This document shows positions 33,891-45,255 of a stretch of 64,000 nt of DNA, piece after piece (position 1 is the first letter of the stretch; each line of letters opens with the position of its first letter). Source of the stretch: Magnolia sinica (taxonomy: Eukaryota; Streptophyta; Magnoliopsida; Magnoliales; Magnoliaceae); contig NC_080582.1 of NCBI RefSeq assembly GCF_029962835.1, positions 78,426,177 to 78,490,176 of the forward strand, written 5' to 3'. A model generated the notes under the pieces. That model made no database searches, had not been told where the DNA came from, and saw only the letters and a list, made by a program, of their open reading frames with translations. The translations under genes and the position numbers were made by a program.

Positions 33891-34418
33891 TGGGAGCGAA
33901 TTAGCTACTCAACCTGACAACAGCTACTAAAGTGTATCACTACGTTCTGTGGGCCCCACCATGATGTATATCTTGTATCCACACCGTCCATACATTTGGA
34001 GAGATCATTTTAGAGCATGAGACAAAGAATGAGTCAGATCCAAATCTCAAGTGGACCCCACCACAGAAAACAGTGGGGATTGAACGCATACCCTTAAAAA
34101 TATCTTGAGTCCACAGAAGTTTTCAATTAAGCTGATATCTGTGTTAACTTATAAATAGGTTGGATCTCAAATAAACATCATGGTGGGCCCTATGAAGGTT
34201 TCAACGGTAGGCGTCATTGTCCTCACTGTTTTCTGTGGTGGGTCCACTTTGAGCTCTGGATCTACCTCAGTACTCGTCTCATGCCCTAAAATGATCTATC
34301 CAAATGGATTAACGGTGTGGATATCACACATAGATCATGGCGGGCCCACAGAACGTGGTGACGTCACTTCAATGGCGAAACTTGCTACTGTCAGGTTCAG
34401 TAGCTAATCCGCGTCCAA
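33891..34418. mobile_element. Mutator-type MITE upstream of SKA2
   Basis: Outer ends GAATTAGCTACTCAACCTGA and (reverse-complemented) GGATTAGCTACTGAACCTGA enclose the core from TGTGGGCCCCACCATGATGT to ATCATGGCGGGCCCACAGAAC. Right terminus CCGCGTCC is the GGACGCGG type. It starts about 260 bases from the SKA2 ATG. Confidence 0.72.
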
Positions 34419-34439
34419 TTAGGTGAGTCGGTGACGCCA

Positions 34440-34812
34440 TGACCGTAGGGCCCACGTTGATGCATTTTTCGTATATCCATTCCGTCGATCAGTTTTTCCA
34501 TCTCATTTTAGGGCATGAACCTAAAAATGAAGCAAATTCAAATCTCAAGTGGACCACACCTCAGTAAACATGCCCACCGTTAAAAAATTCATAATTCCCA
34601 CCGTAATGCTTATTTGCCATCTAACGTGTGGAAAACACAAATATTAGCTTGATTCAAAACTTTTGTGGGCCACGGAAAAGTTTTTAACGGTAGTTATTGA
34701 ACCCCTACACTATGTGGTTCACTTGAGATTTGCATCCACTTCATTTCAGGGTTCAGATTGATGGACGGACTGGGTATACCGTATACAATACATACATTAA
34801 AGGTAGGCCTGA
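34440..34812. mobile_element. Mutator-type MITE copy
   Basis: Core runs from AGGGCCCACGTTGATGCATT to ACATACATTAAAGGTAGGCC with all inner landmarks. Directly adjacent to copies on both sides. Confidence 0.62.
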
Positions 34813-34847
34813 GTGTTTCCCGGGCCTCACCCAACACGGTGCAGCCC

Positions 34848-35094
34848 TTACCGTGGAGCCCACCTTGATGTATATACTGGATATCCATGCCATCCATCCG
34901 TTTCACCGGCTCATTTAGGGCAGGAGCCCAAAATTGCAGTAGATCCAAAATCTCAGATGGACCACACCACAGGAAACAGTGATGATTGACGATTAAAAAC
35001 TTCTCGTGAGGCATAAAATTTTTTAAATCAAGCTGATATTTGTTTTTTCCCTTCATTGCAGGTCTGTGTGACCTTATTAACGGGTCGGATGACA
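34848..35094. mobile_element. Mutator-type MITE, right-truncated
   Basis: Starts GTGGAGCCCACCTTGATGTA and reaches only GACCTTATTAACGGGTCGGA, about the family midpoint. Confidence 0.6.
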
Positions 35095-35451
35095 AGTCAA
35101 AGGGTGGCTGGCTGGGCTTCTTAGCCACAACCATGGGCTCTTTTAGCCTCACCCCAGGTCAAGCAATTCAATTATTGGCATGGGGTGAAGCCGGTCCACC
35201 TTTTAGATGGCCCAACTGTACTAGAAAAAAAGATACTTCAAAAAGAAATTATCAGCGGCTCTGATTCAGTGTACATGAGTTGGCCACCCATCCAATGAGT
35301 GGACCATATTGGGGGAACTTTTTAATCAAAACCGTTTGTGAACTTTCACATTGGGACCCATCTTCACGTTCTAGCTGCGTGGAACATTTGAGCCATGAAA
35401 AAAAGCTGGCCAAACCATGAAGGTCACATGGGGCAAAAAACAGGCTGCAAT

Positions 35452-36034
35452 TAGGTGTGTACCTCGAGTTGAACCGAGTAGAGCTGGCCTCAGCTCGGCT
35501 CAGCTCAAACAGTGGCTGACCTCAGCTCAAACTTGGCTCGGCTCTTCAAGCCTGACTGGCCAGCTTGGCTCAGTTCAGTCAGCAGCTAGGGCCAAGTTTG
35601 CCATTGAGGCATTTCCAAAACTACCTTAACTGCAACTTCAAAATCTTACTGTTTTACAAATAGAGGCAATGGTTTTACAAGTATTTTCTTGTACACCTTC
35701 TAAATAACCAAAAAACAAAAAAAAAGAGAAAAAGGTATTTGTTTCATGTACATACCTTCCTTGCCACCTTGCCATCAGCCAAACCTTCCTTGCCACCGGC
35801 CACATTTCGTTGAGTCATTTTATCAAACAGTTGGTGAGCAACATCAATGGCAAAAGTAACCGAGTCACCAAACTAGTTCAATTCGAGCTGGTTCGATCCG
35901 ATTCAAGTCAAGTTGGGGCCTGGTCCAACTCGGCTCAAACTCATTTTTTAGCTCAAAAAAATCAGCTCGACTTGGCTCGAACTCAGCTTCGAACGGAGTC
36001 GAACACGAGCGAGCTCGGTTCGTGTACACCCCTA
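35452..36034. mobile_element. hAT-like MITE, intact, with perfect 8-bp target duplication
   Basis: Starts TAGGTGTGTACCTCGAGTTG and ends CGTGTACACCCCTA. GCTGCAAT flanks both sides (35444-35451 and 36035-36042). The arms are rich in GAGCTCGGCTC-type motifs. It encodes nothing recognisable. This is the clearest evidence that the family makes 8-bp duplications. Confidence 0.85.
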
Positions 36035-36042
36035 GCTGCAAT

Positions 36043-36560
36043 ATTCATCAGGTAGCCTACATTATCAAAATAAATGGACGGCTGATCATTGGATGTTACT
36101 ACATGTGGGACCCACCAAATAAGACCGGCCCCGCTGCTAAGGGAGATGGTCTTCATGGCATTGGCACACTTTGCATGGCTTGAGATGTCCTACAAACACG
36201 ATATTTCAGAGGGAAATACAAGCCTGTATGGGGTCCATCTCTCATGGTTTCCCTTAATCAAAAGAGGGTGGCTTGCCTCACAAGCACACCAGCCATCCCA
36301 TCACATGTGCAACATCCTAGCCATCTATTAGGTGGATCCCACCGTTAAGATCATCCAATCAAAAACTCAGGCTAGTCAACTACCAGGTAGGAGGGCCAAC
36401 CGCTACAATTTATCAGTAGTTCTACATTGATAAACACATTGACCAATCTTACCCCACGGTGCGATGCTCATAAACACAATTCACAAAGAAAAATAAATAA
36501 AATAAAATCTTATCATCATAACCATGGCCATCAGACTCCCAAATCACTCACATTCTTCGT
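36043..36560. other. No gene recognised
   Basis: Unique-looking sequence between a hAT-like MITE and a Mutator-type MITE; no conserved coding signal. Confidence 0.45.
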
Positions 36561-36962
36561 AATGATTTATGTGACCTATCCACGCCATCCATCTCTAGGG
36601 AAATCTCATTTTACGGAATGAGCCAAAAAATGAGGCAAATCCAAAGCTCAAGTGGACCACACAACAACAAACGGCAGGATTTGAATACCTACCGTTGAAA
36701 ACTTCTCGGGGCCCAGAAGTTTTGGATGAAGCTAATATTTGTGTTTTCCTTATCCATGTCGCTGTATTCTTACGAAGATGTTGGATAACAAACAAGCATC
36801 AATGTGGGGCTAATGAGGGAAATAGCTTTCAAGGACCAGTTTCCTGTGGTGTGGTCCAATTGAGCTTCAGATCTATCTCATTTTTTGGCTCATGCCCTAA
36901 AATGTTAGGGTAAAACAGATGGACGGTGTGTATAAGTCACATATATCACGGTGGGGCACACA
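36561..36962. mobile_element. Mutator-type MITE copy near the 3' side of the 104-aa gene
   Basis: Core runs from TGATTTATGTGACCTATCCA to CATATATCACGGTGGGGCAC. Left GGGCCC core is lost. Ends about 330 bases beyond the gene's stop codon. Confidence 0.6.
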
Positions 36963-37288
36963 AATTTAAGTCAGCCCTGCCCCAATGAATTTTCGGGGAG
37001 AAAAAACTCACTGATCTTTGTATCTTGGCAAACACTCGGAAAAAGTAATAATGATTTATTTCCTTGCATTTATACATTTATAGAGGAATTTGAGAAATCA
37101 AACACCTAAGTTCAAACAATTACAATACAATCTTGAAGTGTAAACATAGAAAACCTGAAGATACATATATAGATATTTACAACAACATTCTTTGGTATGA
37201 ATAATTGAATTGAAAAATAAGGGGGGCATCCAGACCTTGTGAATATAGCCCAAACACCTATTAGTCAAAGATCATTTTCGTTTTTCCG

Positions 37289-37603
37289 CTAACAGAATTT
37301 CAATTTCCCTGTTCCAGTCATGGAGTCCTTTGCCTGTCTCACCCGACACAATGCCTCTTCGGTTCCTGTCAACCCGGAACACGACTCTGACTCGCTGGCC
37401 TCAAAGGTGACTGCAAAATAGAGGTAAATAGTGCATAGGACAGCCAAGAGGACCATCGTCTTTATGAGAAATCGGTGCCGCCGATAGATGGTGGACCAAC
37501 TACCCAATTCATCACCACCGTGGAGTGATCTCCTGAATGAAGGCGAAAGTGCAGCGAATGGGTTTTGGGATTTTCTGAGGGATGATAAACTGTCTAGAAC
37601 CAT
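37289..37603 (-). CDS. Conserved plant-type small single-pass membrane protein, 104 aa
   Basis: One uninterrupted coding exon runs from ATG at 37603 to TAG at 37289. The first 45 residues are Ser- and Arg-rich with a GDELGSWST motif (residues 30-38, GDELGSWST preceded by HG). A hydrophobic stretch at about residues 46-67 (LIKTMVLLAVLCTIYLYFAV) is a likely transmembrane anchor. The C-terminal tail has two cysteines, C75 and C86, in a CSGLTGTEEALC block. Basic residues before the anchor suggest a type II orientation with the tail in the lumen. I recall similar uncharacterised proteins in other flowering plants, but know no function. A likely 3' splice site of a leader intron (CTAAT branch-like motif, then TACAG) lies just upstream at 37640. 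The compact domain pattern makes a chance frame unlikely. Confidence 0.68.
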   Translation of the reverse strand: MVLDSLSSLRKSQNPFAALSPSFRRSLHGGDELGSWSTIYRRHRFLIKTMVLLAVLCTIYLYFAVTFEASESESCSGLTGTEEALCRVRQAKDSMTGTGKLKFC

Positions 37604-37639
37604 GGTTATCCAGGTCTCCGGTTCAGACGAGCTGAAATC
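37604..37639 (-). other. 5' UTR end of the 104-aa gene after a leader-intron acceptor
   Basis: On the minus strand, a branch-like CTAAT is followed by TATACAG ending at 37640. The exon then runs 36 bases to the ATG at 37603. No coding frame continues upstream, so an intron in the leader is the simplest reading. A candidate donor is at 42149. Confidence 0.45.
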
Positions 37640-37989
37640 CTGTATACATTAGTAGTGAATTGGAAGTGAGTAGACTCTAAACCAGGAGAAATCTATATGC
37701 ACAATAAACTTTGGTTTTCAGTTTGTACAAGCCTTAGTTCCAGCAAGCCAGACCATTGATCTATTGGGCCCCACCATGCGAATTATTGCTGCATTTCTTT
37801 TTCTTGACTGTATATTTGTAACCCACAAATTGAAAGGTTGTGATGTTCCTATCAAGGAGAGTTTTCAAGGTGCTTCCATGGTGGAGCCTAATAGACTGGC
37901 GATGTGGATTGCTGAACCATGATCGACGCATCTTTTCATATATGATTGGCCCTGTTGGAGGTAAAAAGGCAACATGAAATGGGGCAGGA

Positions 37990-38460
37990 TCCGAGGTGGG
38001 TGGATCCCTGACTGTGGTGCCCACCATGATGTCTGAGCCTCACATCCACGCCGTCCATATGTTTTTCCAGATCATTTTAGGGTATGATTCCGAAAATGAA
38101 GCAAAGCCAAATCTCGGGTGGACCACAACATAGGAAAAAGTGGCTATTGAATACCCACCATTAAAAAACTTCTTGGGGACACAGGAATGTTTATTTGCTA
38201 TTCAACATGTTGATAAGGTCACAAAGACCTGGATGAAGCAACCACACAAATATCATCTTGATCTGAAACTTTTGTGGCCCACAAGAAGCTTTTTAATGGC
38301 CAATCACCACTGTTTCCTGTGGTGTGATCCACCTGAGATTTTTATCTTCTTAATTTCTCGGATTATGTCCTAAAATGAGCTGTAAAATCAGATGGACGGA
38401 GTGAATGTGAGGAAAACACATCACAGTGGGGCCCACAGTCAGAGATCCACCCACCTCAAT
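37990..38460. mobile_element. Mutator-type MITE, CCTGACTGTGG outer type
   Basis: Left GAGGTGGGTGGATCCCTGAC is inverted at the right as AGATCCACCCACCTC. The core lies between (GTGGTGCCCACCATGATG to ACATCACAGTGGGGCCCACAG). The same outer type recurs at 62765. Confidence 0.72.
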
Positions 38461-38929
38461 GGATCCAGGGGATCCACCAAAGCCGCACCCAATTAAATGT
38501 AAGGGACAAAACCCCTAATCAGCAGAAATATGGTGAATGCTTTCAGAGCAAGAAAGGTATATGGTATCCAGGTTTGCTGATACCACATGAAGGTATTGCG
38601 CAGCCTCTCTGCATGCCAGTGCACATGCCAAGCTGGCACCATTGTGTAAGACTCAAGCCGCCCATCGGGTGGTTGTCACTGTGTAGCTTCCCTGTTCCAA
38701 AAAACAGTGCAGCTCACTTATCAGCTAGGTCACAGGATACAGAACAAACAGGTGGTTAAAACGAGTTTTTCTCATCCGTCCATTTGTTTTGTACACATCA
38801 GTCCACCAGATAAGTGGACCAACCTGATTTCTGAGACAGGAATCTATAAAGCGAGGCACACTTGATGGACTGCTTTGATGATCTTGGTACATCTGTTAAG
38901 GAGAAATTTGATTTAAATATAAAAAGAAT

Positions 38930-39098
38930 AGCCATTTTTTTTACCATTACGGGGTAACAATCGTTATGCGTCGTAACAGCCGCTATGGTCCCAAAAAACC
39001 AACTGCCCCATTTCACCCCCGTATCGCGTAACGGTCACGGCCATTATCTATACGTATCGGCCTTTACAACCATATTGTAACAAATATGGAACACCTTC
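38930..39098. repeat. GTAACGG-family MITE, left-truncated
   Basis: Has TTACGGGGTAACAATCGTTA and the intact right terminus AACAAATATGGAACACCTT seen in the 26175 element. Confidence 0.5.
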
Positions 39099-39336
39099 AT
39101 AACCATATGAATTCAAATTTAAAAAGTTTTTGTGAAAGAAATCAATGTCCATGTTTATTTTGGTAAACCTTGGAAATGAAGATCAATTCCATACCCACTT
39201 CTTTTTTCGTACCTTTTTTTCTCAAACAGCAGAAATGTAGATGTCAATGGAAATAGCTTTCTTCTCTAAAGTTTTCATAGTTCCCGGCCCTACATTCTAA
39301 CCATGGTTAATGTCAATCCTCCATAACGAACTACTT

Positions 39337-39845
39337 TTATAAACTTCTTATTTAAAGTTTACCAAACAATTTACTTTAAAATGATATTTAGAAGTGCCCA
39401 CTTTGATTTTCAAGTAAAAAACAAAAACTTCTTACTTAAAGTTTACCAAACAAATTACTTAAAAATGATATTTAGAGGTACCCACTTTGATTTTCAAGTA
39501 AAACATAAAAACTTCTTACTTAAAGTTTACCAAACAAATTACTTAAAAATGATATTTAGAAGTATCCACTTTGATTTTCAAGTAAAAAACAAAAACTTCT
39601 TACTTAAAGTTTACCAAACAAATTACTTCAAAATGATATTTAGAAGTACCCACTTTGATTTTCAAGTAAAAAACAAAAACTTCTTACTTAAAGTTTACCA
39701 AACAAATTACTTAAAAATGATATTTAGAAGTACCCACTTTGATTTTCAAGTAAAAAACAAAAACTTCTTACTCAAAGTCTACCAAACAAATTGCTTTAAA
39801 ATGATATTTAGAAGTACCCACTTTGATTTTCAAGTAAAAAACAAA
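39337..39845 (+). repeat. 84-bp tandem array, about six units, open in one frame
   Basis: Units begin ATGATATTTAGA at 39381, 39465, 39549, 39633, 39717 and 39801, exactly 84 bases apart, after a partial unit. Divergence is a few bases per unit. Since 84 is divisible by three and no unit has a stop, a 188-residue frame of repeated MIFRSTHFDFQVKNKNFLLK-type units results. I see no evidence that it is translated. It would lie in the leader intron of the 104-aa gene, on the opposite strand. Confidence 0.9.
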
Positions 39846-41580
39846 TTAACAACAGTTCAATTTGTGAATCGGGCAGCAACTGGGGAAGAACACTTTGTAG
39901 GGAAGTGCTTTTACACTGTATTCACGAGTTCCTGTCATTGGGATTAATCGGAGTAGGCCTATTCAATGCTAACAGACACGAGTCACAGATTTGAAAAAAA
40001 TTTAATGGGTATGAAGATGCATATCTTTTGACACTAAAACAAGAAAGGTCCAATAAGATGATCTAGACTACGCTTTTGGGCTTTGTAAACCAGCAATGCA
40101 AAATCATCTTCAAGTTTGGGTCACTGAGTTTGGTGCAGCTAGGAGCTCATGGACTGGCTCATGGATGGTCTGGTGTCCACAAGCCAATGCCAAAACAATT
40201 AAGCTATTTGTCATGGCATGGTGTAAATCTTTCATCTTTAGCATGTGATTTTATCATCCATCTTTCTCTGGACAAATACTAGATTGCTCTATGCGAGCAT
40301 TCAGATAGACTATCAAAATTCAAATCGAAATGCAATAATTAGTATAATGTAATGGGAAATGGAAATAACTAATTGTAGTTACCTCCCTTGGTACTCATAC
40401 GAAGAAGAAGCGTCCCCCCCCCCCCCACCAAATTGTGATATCATTACTTTCAATTAGTACTTGAAAGGGAATTAGCTGCATTTTGAGTGCTATTTATCAT
40501 GATGTATACCAGGAAAAATCAATAGTCTTTGTCATTTCCTTTTGAATAAAATGAATGTTTTCAATCCATTTCAGTTGTGCATCCAAACACACTCTTATAG
40601 GCATTGAACAAGTAAAACACCATATGGAGAAAAAAGCTGTTACCGAGCACACCACACCAATTTCCTCATTCAGTACAATGCACTTAAAATGGGTAGTTGG
40701 TACAACAGCCCATGATCCAAGTCGTTCATCGGCCTGTTCCATGGATGGCCCACTGCCCACCAATTGCATGGGTTAAATTATCCTGACCGTGGAATTGGCC
40801 GTTGCCAATATTCATTTGTACCATTCACTTATAGCTAACTGACTAGGCTGTTAAGATCATCCAATCAGCACCATTCTTCTCCATGGTGGTTTATCCACGT
40901 TGGGTTGAATCCGATGAACATCCGGCTCATGTGCCATTATGCCATGTGTCCAATTCCAATGAGGCATCCTCGAAGATCCATATGACGCACTGAGGTTAGA
41001 TTTCCACTTGATTAATTTAAAATCTTTTTCAAATGTATTCGCATTAAATAAAAAATAAAAAAACAATAAATAATGAAATCTTTCTTCGGTTAGGCATAAT
41101 TGGCCACAACGCAAAGAAGGAAAATTTTTTTTGGGAAATGCCAAAGAGATTTGTGCAACAGAGCTTGAAGAGGTGATCTGTATTCCACATGCGAACACAG
41201 TACACAGTTTCAAGATCAGCGCCACTAATCAAGTGGGTCCCACTGGACATGACTGGCCCACTCTCAGCCAGGCAACAAGCGTAGGTCGAATACAGACCGC
41301 CGCCCACCCACTGGACGATTCAGCCTGCCTCATTTTTGGGGCTGATCGTGGTTTGGCATATCGTCCGAAAACAATTTGGAAGCCTTGAGGCCAATGCATG
41401 TACTACAAAGTGGGCCCCACCTAGCAGCTCTGGTGAGATGCTGAGATCGTTTAGAAGCTAAAGATGTCATCAGAGAACAAATGCAGCATGAAAATCAATC
41501 TGAATTTGGAAAAAGATATTCCAAAAAAATCCCACAAAAGATGAGAGGGCAATCCAAACAAGAAGCCGATTGCCTGCAAC
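39846..41580. other. No gene recognised; leader-intron sequence
   Basis: Contains a C-homopolymer at about 40414-40426. Short overlapping frames on both strands (40497-41307) lack domain signals. Confidence 0.45.
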
Positions 41581-42005
41581 CCCAAGCACCGTGGGGCCCA
41601 CCGTGATGCTTGTGTTACATCCACTCTGTCCATCCATTTCATCATTCTAGGACATGGGCACAAAACTTAAGTGGACCACACCACAAGAAACGGTGGGGAT
41701 TGAACATCCACCCTTGAAACCTTCTCGGGGCCCACAGAAATTTTGTATCAGGCCAGTACTCATGTTTCCTCTTCATCCAGGTGTTGAATCACCTAATAAA
41801 CACATTGGATTGCATATAAACATAACGGTGGGCCAAAGAAATGTTTCAACGGTAGGCGTCTCCACTCCACTGTTTCCTATGGTGTGGCCCACTCGAGTTT
41901 CGGATCTCCTTCGTTCTTGAATTCATGCACTAAAACAAGCTCGCCAAACGGATGGACGGAGCGGATATAAGACAAACATCACGGTGGGCCCCACAGTGCT
42001 TGAGG
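41581..42005. mobile_element. Mutator-type MITE, CAAGCACCGTGGGG outer type
   Basis: Left CCAAGCACCGTGGGGCCCAC mirrors right GTGGGCCCCACAGTGCTTG. Complete inner order. Lies just inside the putative leader intron donor. Confidence 0.72.
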
Positions 42006-42149
42006 TTACAGGCAATCCCACCTCCCTCCAAACAATCCAAAAATCGATAATCCTAATCATAAAATCCAAAACAAAAGAAAAAGAAAATACAAATGCATGA
42101 GAAATTATTTAGATTGGAGAAACAGATATTAAGGATTTTACGAACTCAC

Positions 42150-42252
42150 CTTTGAAGAATAGAAAGAGAAGAAAGAGATGCAAGAGAAAGGAAGAGAAAT
42201 GAAAGGGATTTTCTCTTCTCTTCTCCTCGTTGTACGGAAGCCGTGGGTGGGA
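42150..42252 (-). other. Putative leader exon (5' UTR) for the 104-aa gene
   Basis: On the minus strand this tract is a CT-rich leader ending TTCTTCAAAG, followed by a good donor GTGAGTTCG at 42149. It has no ATG-started frame of note. With the acceptor at 37640 it would define a 4.5 kb leader intron. The link between the two is inference only; another minus-strand transcript could own it. Confidence 0.38.
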
Positions 42253-42276
42253 GGGAGAAAGAAAGAAGACTCGGTT

Positions 42277-42284
42277 CTTATAAC
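42277..42284 (-). promoter_or_regulatory. Candidate TATA box (GTTATAAG)
   Basis: GTTATAAG on the minus strand lies about 28-30 bases upstream of the CT-rich leader. That spacing fits a plant TATA box. Support is by position only. Confidence 0.3.
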
Positions 42285-42421
42285 TTTCTAAACTCGTCGT
42301 TTATTGTTTTGGATGGCTCTTGGAGTACGATAGGGGCGTCGATTCCGCGTTCTCTCATGGATGTGCGGAGGGAGCGGATTAGGTGTGCGGCACCGACCTC
42401 ACCCGAGATGGTGCGGCACTT

Positions 42422-42600
42422 TAACGTGGGGGCCACCTTTCTGGATTTGTTCTATATCCACGCCGTCCTTGCGTTTTTTTCGTATCGTTTTAGGGCATGA
42501 TCCCAGCAAATAAGTATAATATAAATCTTAGGTGGACCATACTATAGTAAGTTGTGGTGATTGAACGCTCTACCACTAAAATAAATCTTCTCAACGAAAA
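42422..42600. mobile_element. Mutator-type MITE, right-truncated
   Basis: Core GTGGGGGCCACCTTTCTGGA through GGTGGACCATACTATAG; stops at about the family midpoint. It is about 140 bases upstream of the candidate TATA box. Confidence 0.5.
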
Positions 42601-42607
42601 CCCTGAG

Positions 42608-43800
42608 GGGGCGTTCGGTGCAGGTATTAGATAGGATTAGCTGGGATAGAATTGCATTTAGTCCCGTGCAAGGCATTCAGGCCTGTTTGATTTATCGGCT
42701 CAAGTGTAATTACCATGTAAACAGGTAATAATTATATATGTAGTTAATTCCACATCTTTCTCAATGTAGATGTGACAACTTACTTTTTTAACACTTCAAT
42801 CGAAAAATTTACAACATTATTGTGAGGCCTATCGTGATGTGTGTTATTTATCCACGCTGCTCATTTGTTATGCCAGCTGAATTTATGGCATGAGCAAAAA
42901 AATAAAGCATATCCAAAGCTGAAGTGGACCACACCACAAAAAAAAATGAGAATCGAACATTCACCATTAAAAGCTTTTTGGGGCCTTTAAAAGTCTTGGA
43001 TCAAGCTGAGATTTTTGTTTTCCCCTTATCCATGTCTGTGTAACCCTATGAACGGGTTAGATGATGAAAAAACTTTAATGTGGGCCTAGTGATGAAAATA
43101 ACTTTCAATGGTGGACGAATTAAGGCCATTGTTTCCTTTCGTATAGGTCATTTAAGTGTTGGATCTGCTTCATGTTTTCGTTGATGCTTCAAAATGTTTT
43201 AATAAAATAAATGGACGGTGAGGATATATCATATACATTACGGTGGGGTCTACATATTTAAGTCAACACTTTTGTTTTCATTTTTAAAGTGAAATTACTA
43301 TCGCATTTACAAATGTAAAGGGGAAAAAATAATAATTACTTATTTACCATTATTTACATGTATTGAAATCAAACAAGCCCAGGTGAAAAAGGTTGGATTA
43401 GGGGATGGAATTACATTTGGTCCCAGGTGGGATTTCCTACACATGCGAGCACCACATTGATGCATGCATTCATTTATGTTGTCTATCTATATACACGTTT
43501 ACATGCGACATTCTGGTGATATATGTGTACAAGTGAACAAGATTCGTTGTGAATTTGGTTCATTGATTACAATTCCATGGTCTACTAAACATGATTTTGC
43601 TTTATCTAGTGTTTTTCGGTAGTAAAAATTTTATTTGGGATTGTACGACTAAAATACCATGGTATTTTCCGACATGCAATCATTGTACAATGATGATGTT
43701 AATTTCATCTAATACAATTCAATACCGTTTGATTCCTCAGATGTTAATTCTATTTAATACAATTCAATATCATTTTATTCCTCGACTAAGCAGGCCCTAA
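42608..43800. repeat. Composite Harbinger-like MITE nest
   Basis: Outer GGGCGTTCGGTGCAGG and the far AAGCAGGCCCTAA suggest one element; within it, GGCCTGTTTGATTTAT (about 42691) and AAATCAAACAAGCCC (about 43380) mark a second. A Mutator-type MITE sits at the centre. Target duplications are not clear. Confidence 0.45.
42826..43255. mobile_element. Mutator-type MITE nested in the composite
   Basis: Core from GGCCTATCGTGATGTGTGTT to CATTACGGTGGGGTC, with ordered inner landmarks. Confidence 0.6.
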
Positions 43801-43984
43801 CGTTTGGGTGTTTATTTGCAATATAACCTAATTATATATTTGCATAAAACTTAATGAATGGAAAAAAAAAAAAAAAAAACAAATAAACTTATACAAATTT
43901 ATTATAGCTTATAAAAAGTTTTGAATGATAAATTATTTTTTCAATTCATTTTAAAGTATGAGCATAAATTTTCACTAGACTCAT

Positions 43985-44285
43985 TTCTTAAATGAACCAA
44001 ACATAGGAAACCTTAAAAACTTCTTGAGGGCCACCAAAATATTTATCCACCGTTCAACTAATAATGTGAAAAGACACCCATGATCTAAAAGTTTGCGGCC
44101 GACGACAAGTTTTTAATGATTAATCATAACTTTTTCCTATGGTGTGGCCTACTTGAGATTTAGATCCACTGCAATTTTTATTTTTATTTTTTTTGTTTTG
44201 TGCCACTAATGACCCGGAGAAATGGATGGACGGTGATATAAGGCAAATATATCATGGTGGGCCCCACGGTTACTGATCCACCCAA
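43985..44285. mobile_element. Mutator-type MITE, left-truncated
   Basis: Right end AAATGGATGGACGGTGATAT then ATCATGGTGGGCCCCACGG is complete; left part is eroded. Confidence 0.55.
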
Positions 44286-44411
44286 TACCCAGCCTGGGTC
44301 TTCCGAGTTTTGTTTTCCTGATAAGTGGGTTGAGGCCTTTGGTTTGGTAATCTGGACCGTTGTCTGTTGGGTGGGCACACAAGGGATGGGAAGTGATTCC
44401 ACGAGGCCCTG

Positions 44412-44785
44412 ACTATGGGGCCACTTTGATTTATGCATTGTATATCTATGCCGTCAATCAATTTTACTAGTTAAATTTAGGGCTTTGGCCCAAAATTTAA
44501 GCCAATCTAAATCTTAGGTGGACCACACCACAGAAAATAGTGGTAACTGAATGCTTATCATTAAAAATTCCCATGGCCATAAATTTCCCTTTGTCCAGCA
44601 TCTATGACCTCATCAAACGGTTGGATGGCAAATATGTACTATGAAGTTTTTAATGATGGAGGTTGAATCACCAGTATACCTGATATTTGGATATAGTATA
44701 GTTTTTGAATGATATCCTTAACTTACTTGGCAAAATAGATGAATCTATGTGTATATATAATACATACATAAAGGTGGGACTATTC
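44412..44785. mobile_element. Mutator-type MITE, decayed
   Basis: Starts ATGGGGCCACTTTGATTTAT and ends ACATACATAAAGGTGGGAC; inner GGACCACACCACAGAAAATA is clear. Confidence 0.55.
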
Positions 44786-44844
44786 ATTTTTGGACTGAGA
44801 TATATCTGGTGAGACCATTCACTTTAGTGGACTCATCCTAGCAG

Positions 44845-44960
44845 GATGCTATGGAGCCCACCACGGTGTATGTATTCATCCACATCGTTCATCCATTTTA
44901 ACATATCATTTTAAGGCATGCCCTAAGGAGACAAATCCAAGGCTCAAGTGGGCCACAAGT
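44845..44960. mobile_element. Mutator-type MITE, left 115 bases only
   Basis: GGAGCCCACCACGGTGTATG through CAAGTGGGCCACAAG; then sequence unrelated to the family. Confidence 0.5.
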
Positions 44961-45122
44961 GACTATAACACCACCAATAAAACGAAGGAACCGCAGAAAC
45001 ACGCATAGATGAATCAAGCAAAGTATTTCAATCGTATAACCAAGTCCAATCACAAACACTTCAAATTTAATGTGAACAAATCATTGTAGGAAAAAAAAAC
45101 TAGGACACCGGGTGACAATAAT

Positions 45123-45157
45123 TGTTATAAAATAAATGATTTTATAAAATATATTTT

Positions 45158-45255
<98 letters not shown>

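Noticed and set aside
39337-39845. CRISPR-like array
   Set aside because: Units are contiguous 84-bp tandem copies with no unique spacers, in plant nuclear DNA.
39381-39947. 188-residue repetitive protein as a real gene
   Set aside because: The frame is explained by an 84-bp tandem repeat; no conserved domain or splice context. Kept as a repeat and a finding.
40857-41388. Overlapping frames of 85-122 residues
   Set aside because: No domain, no codon or splice context; chance frames in intron-like sequence.
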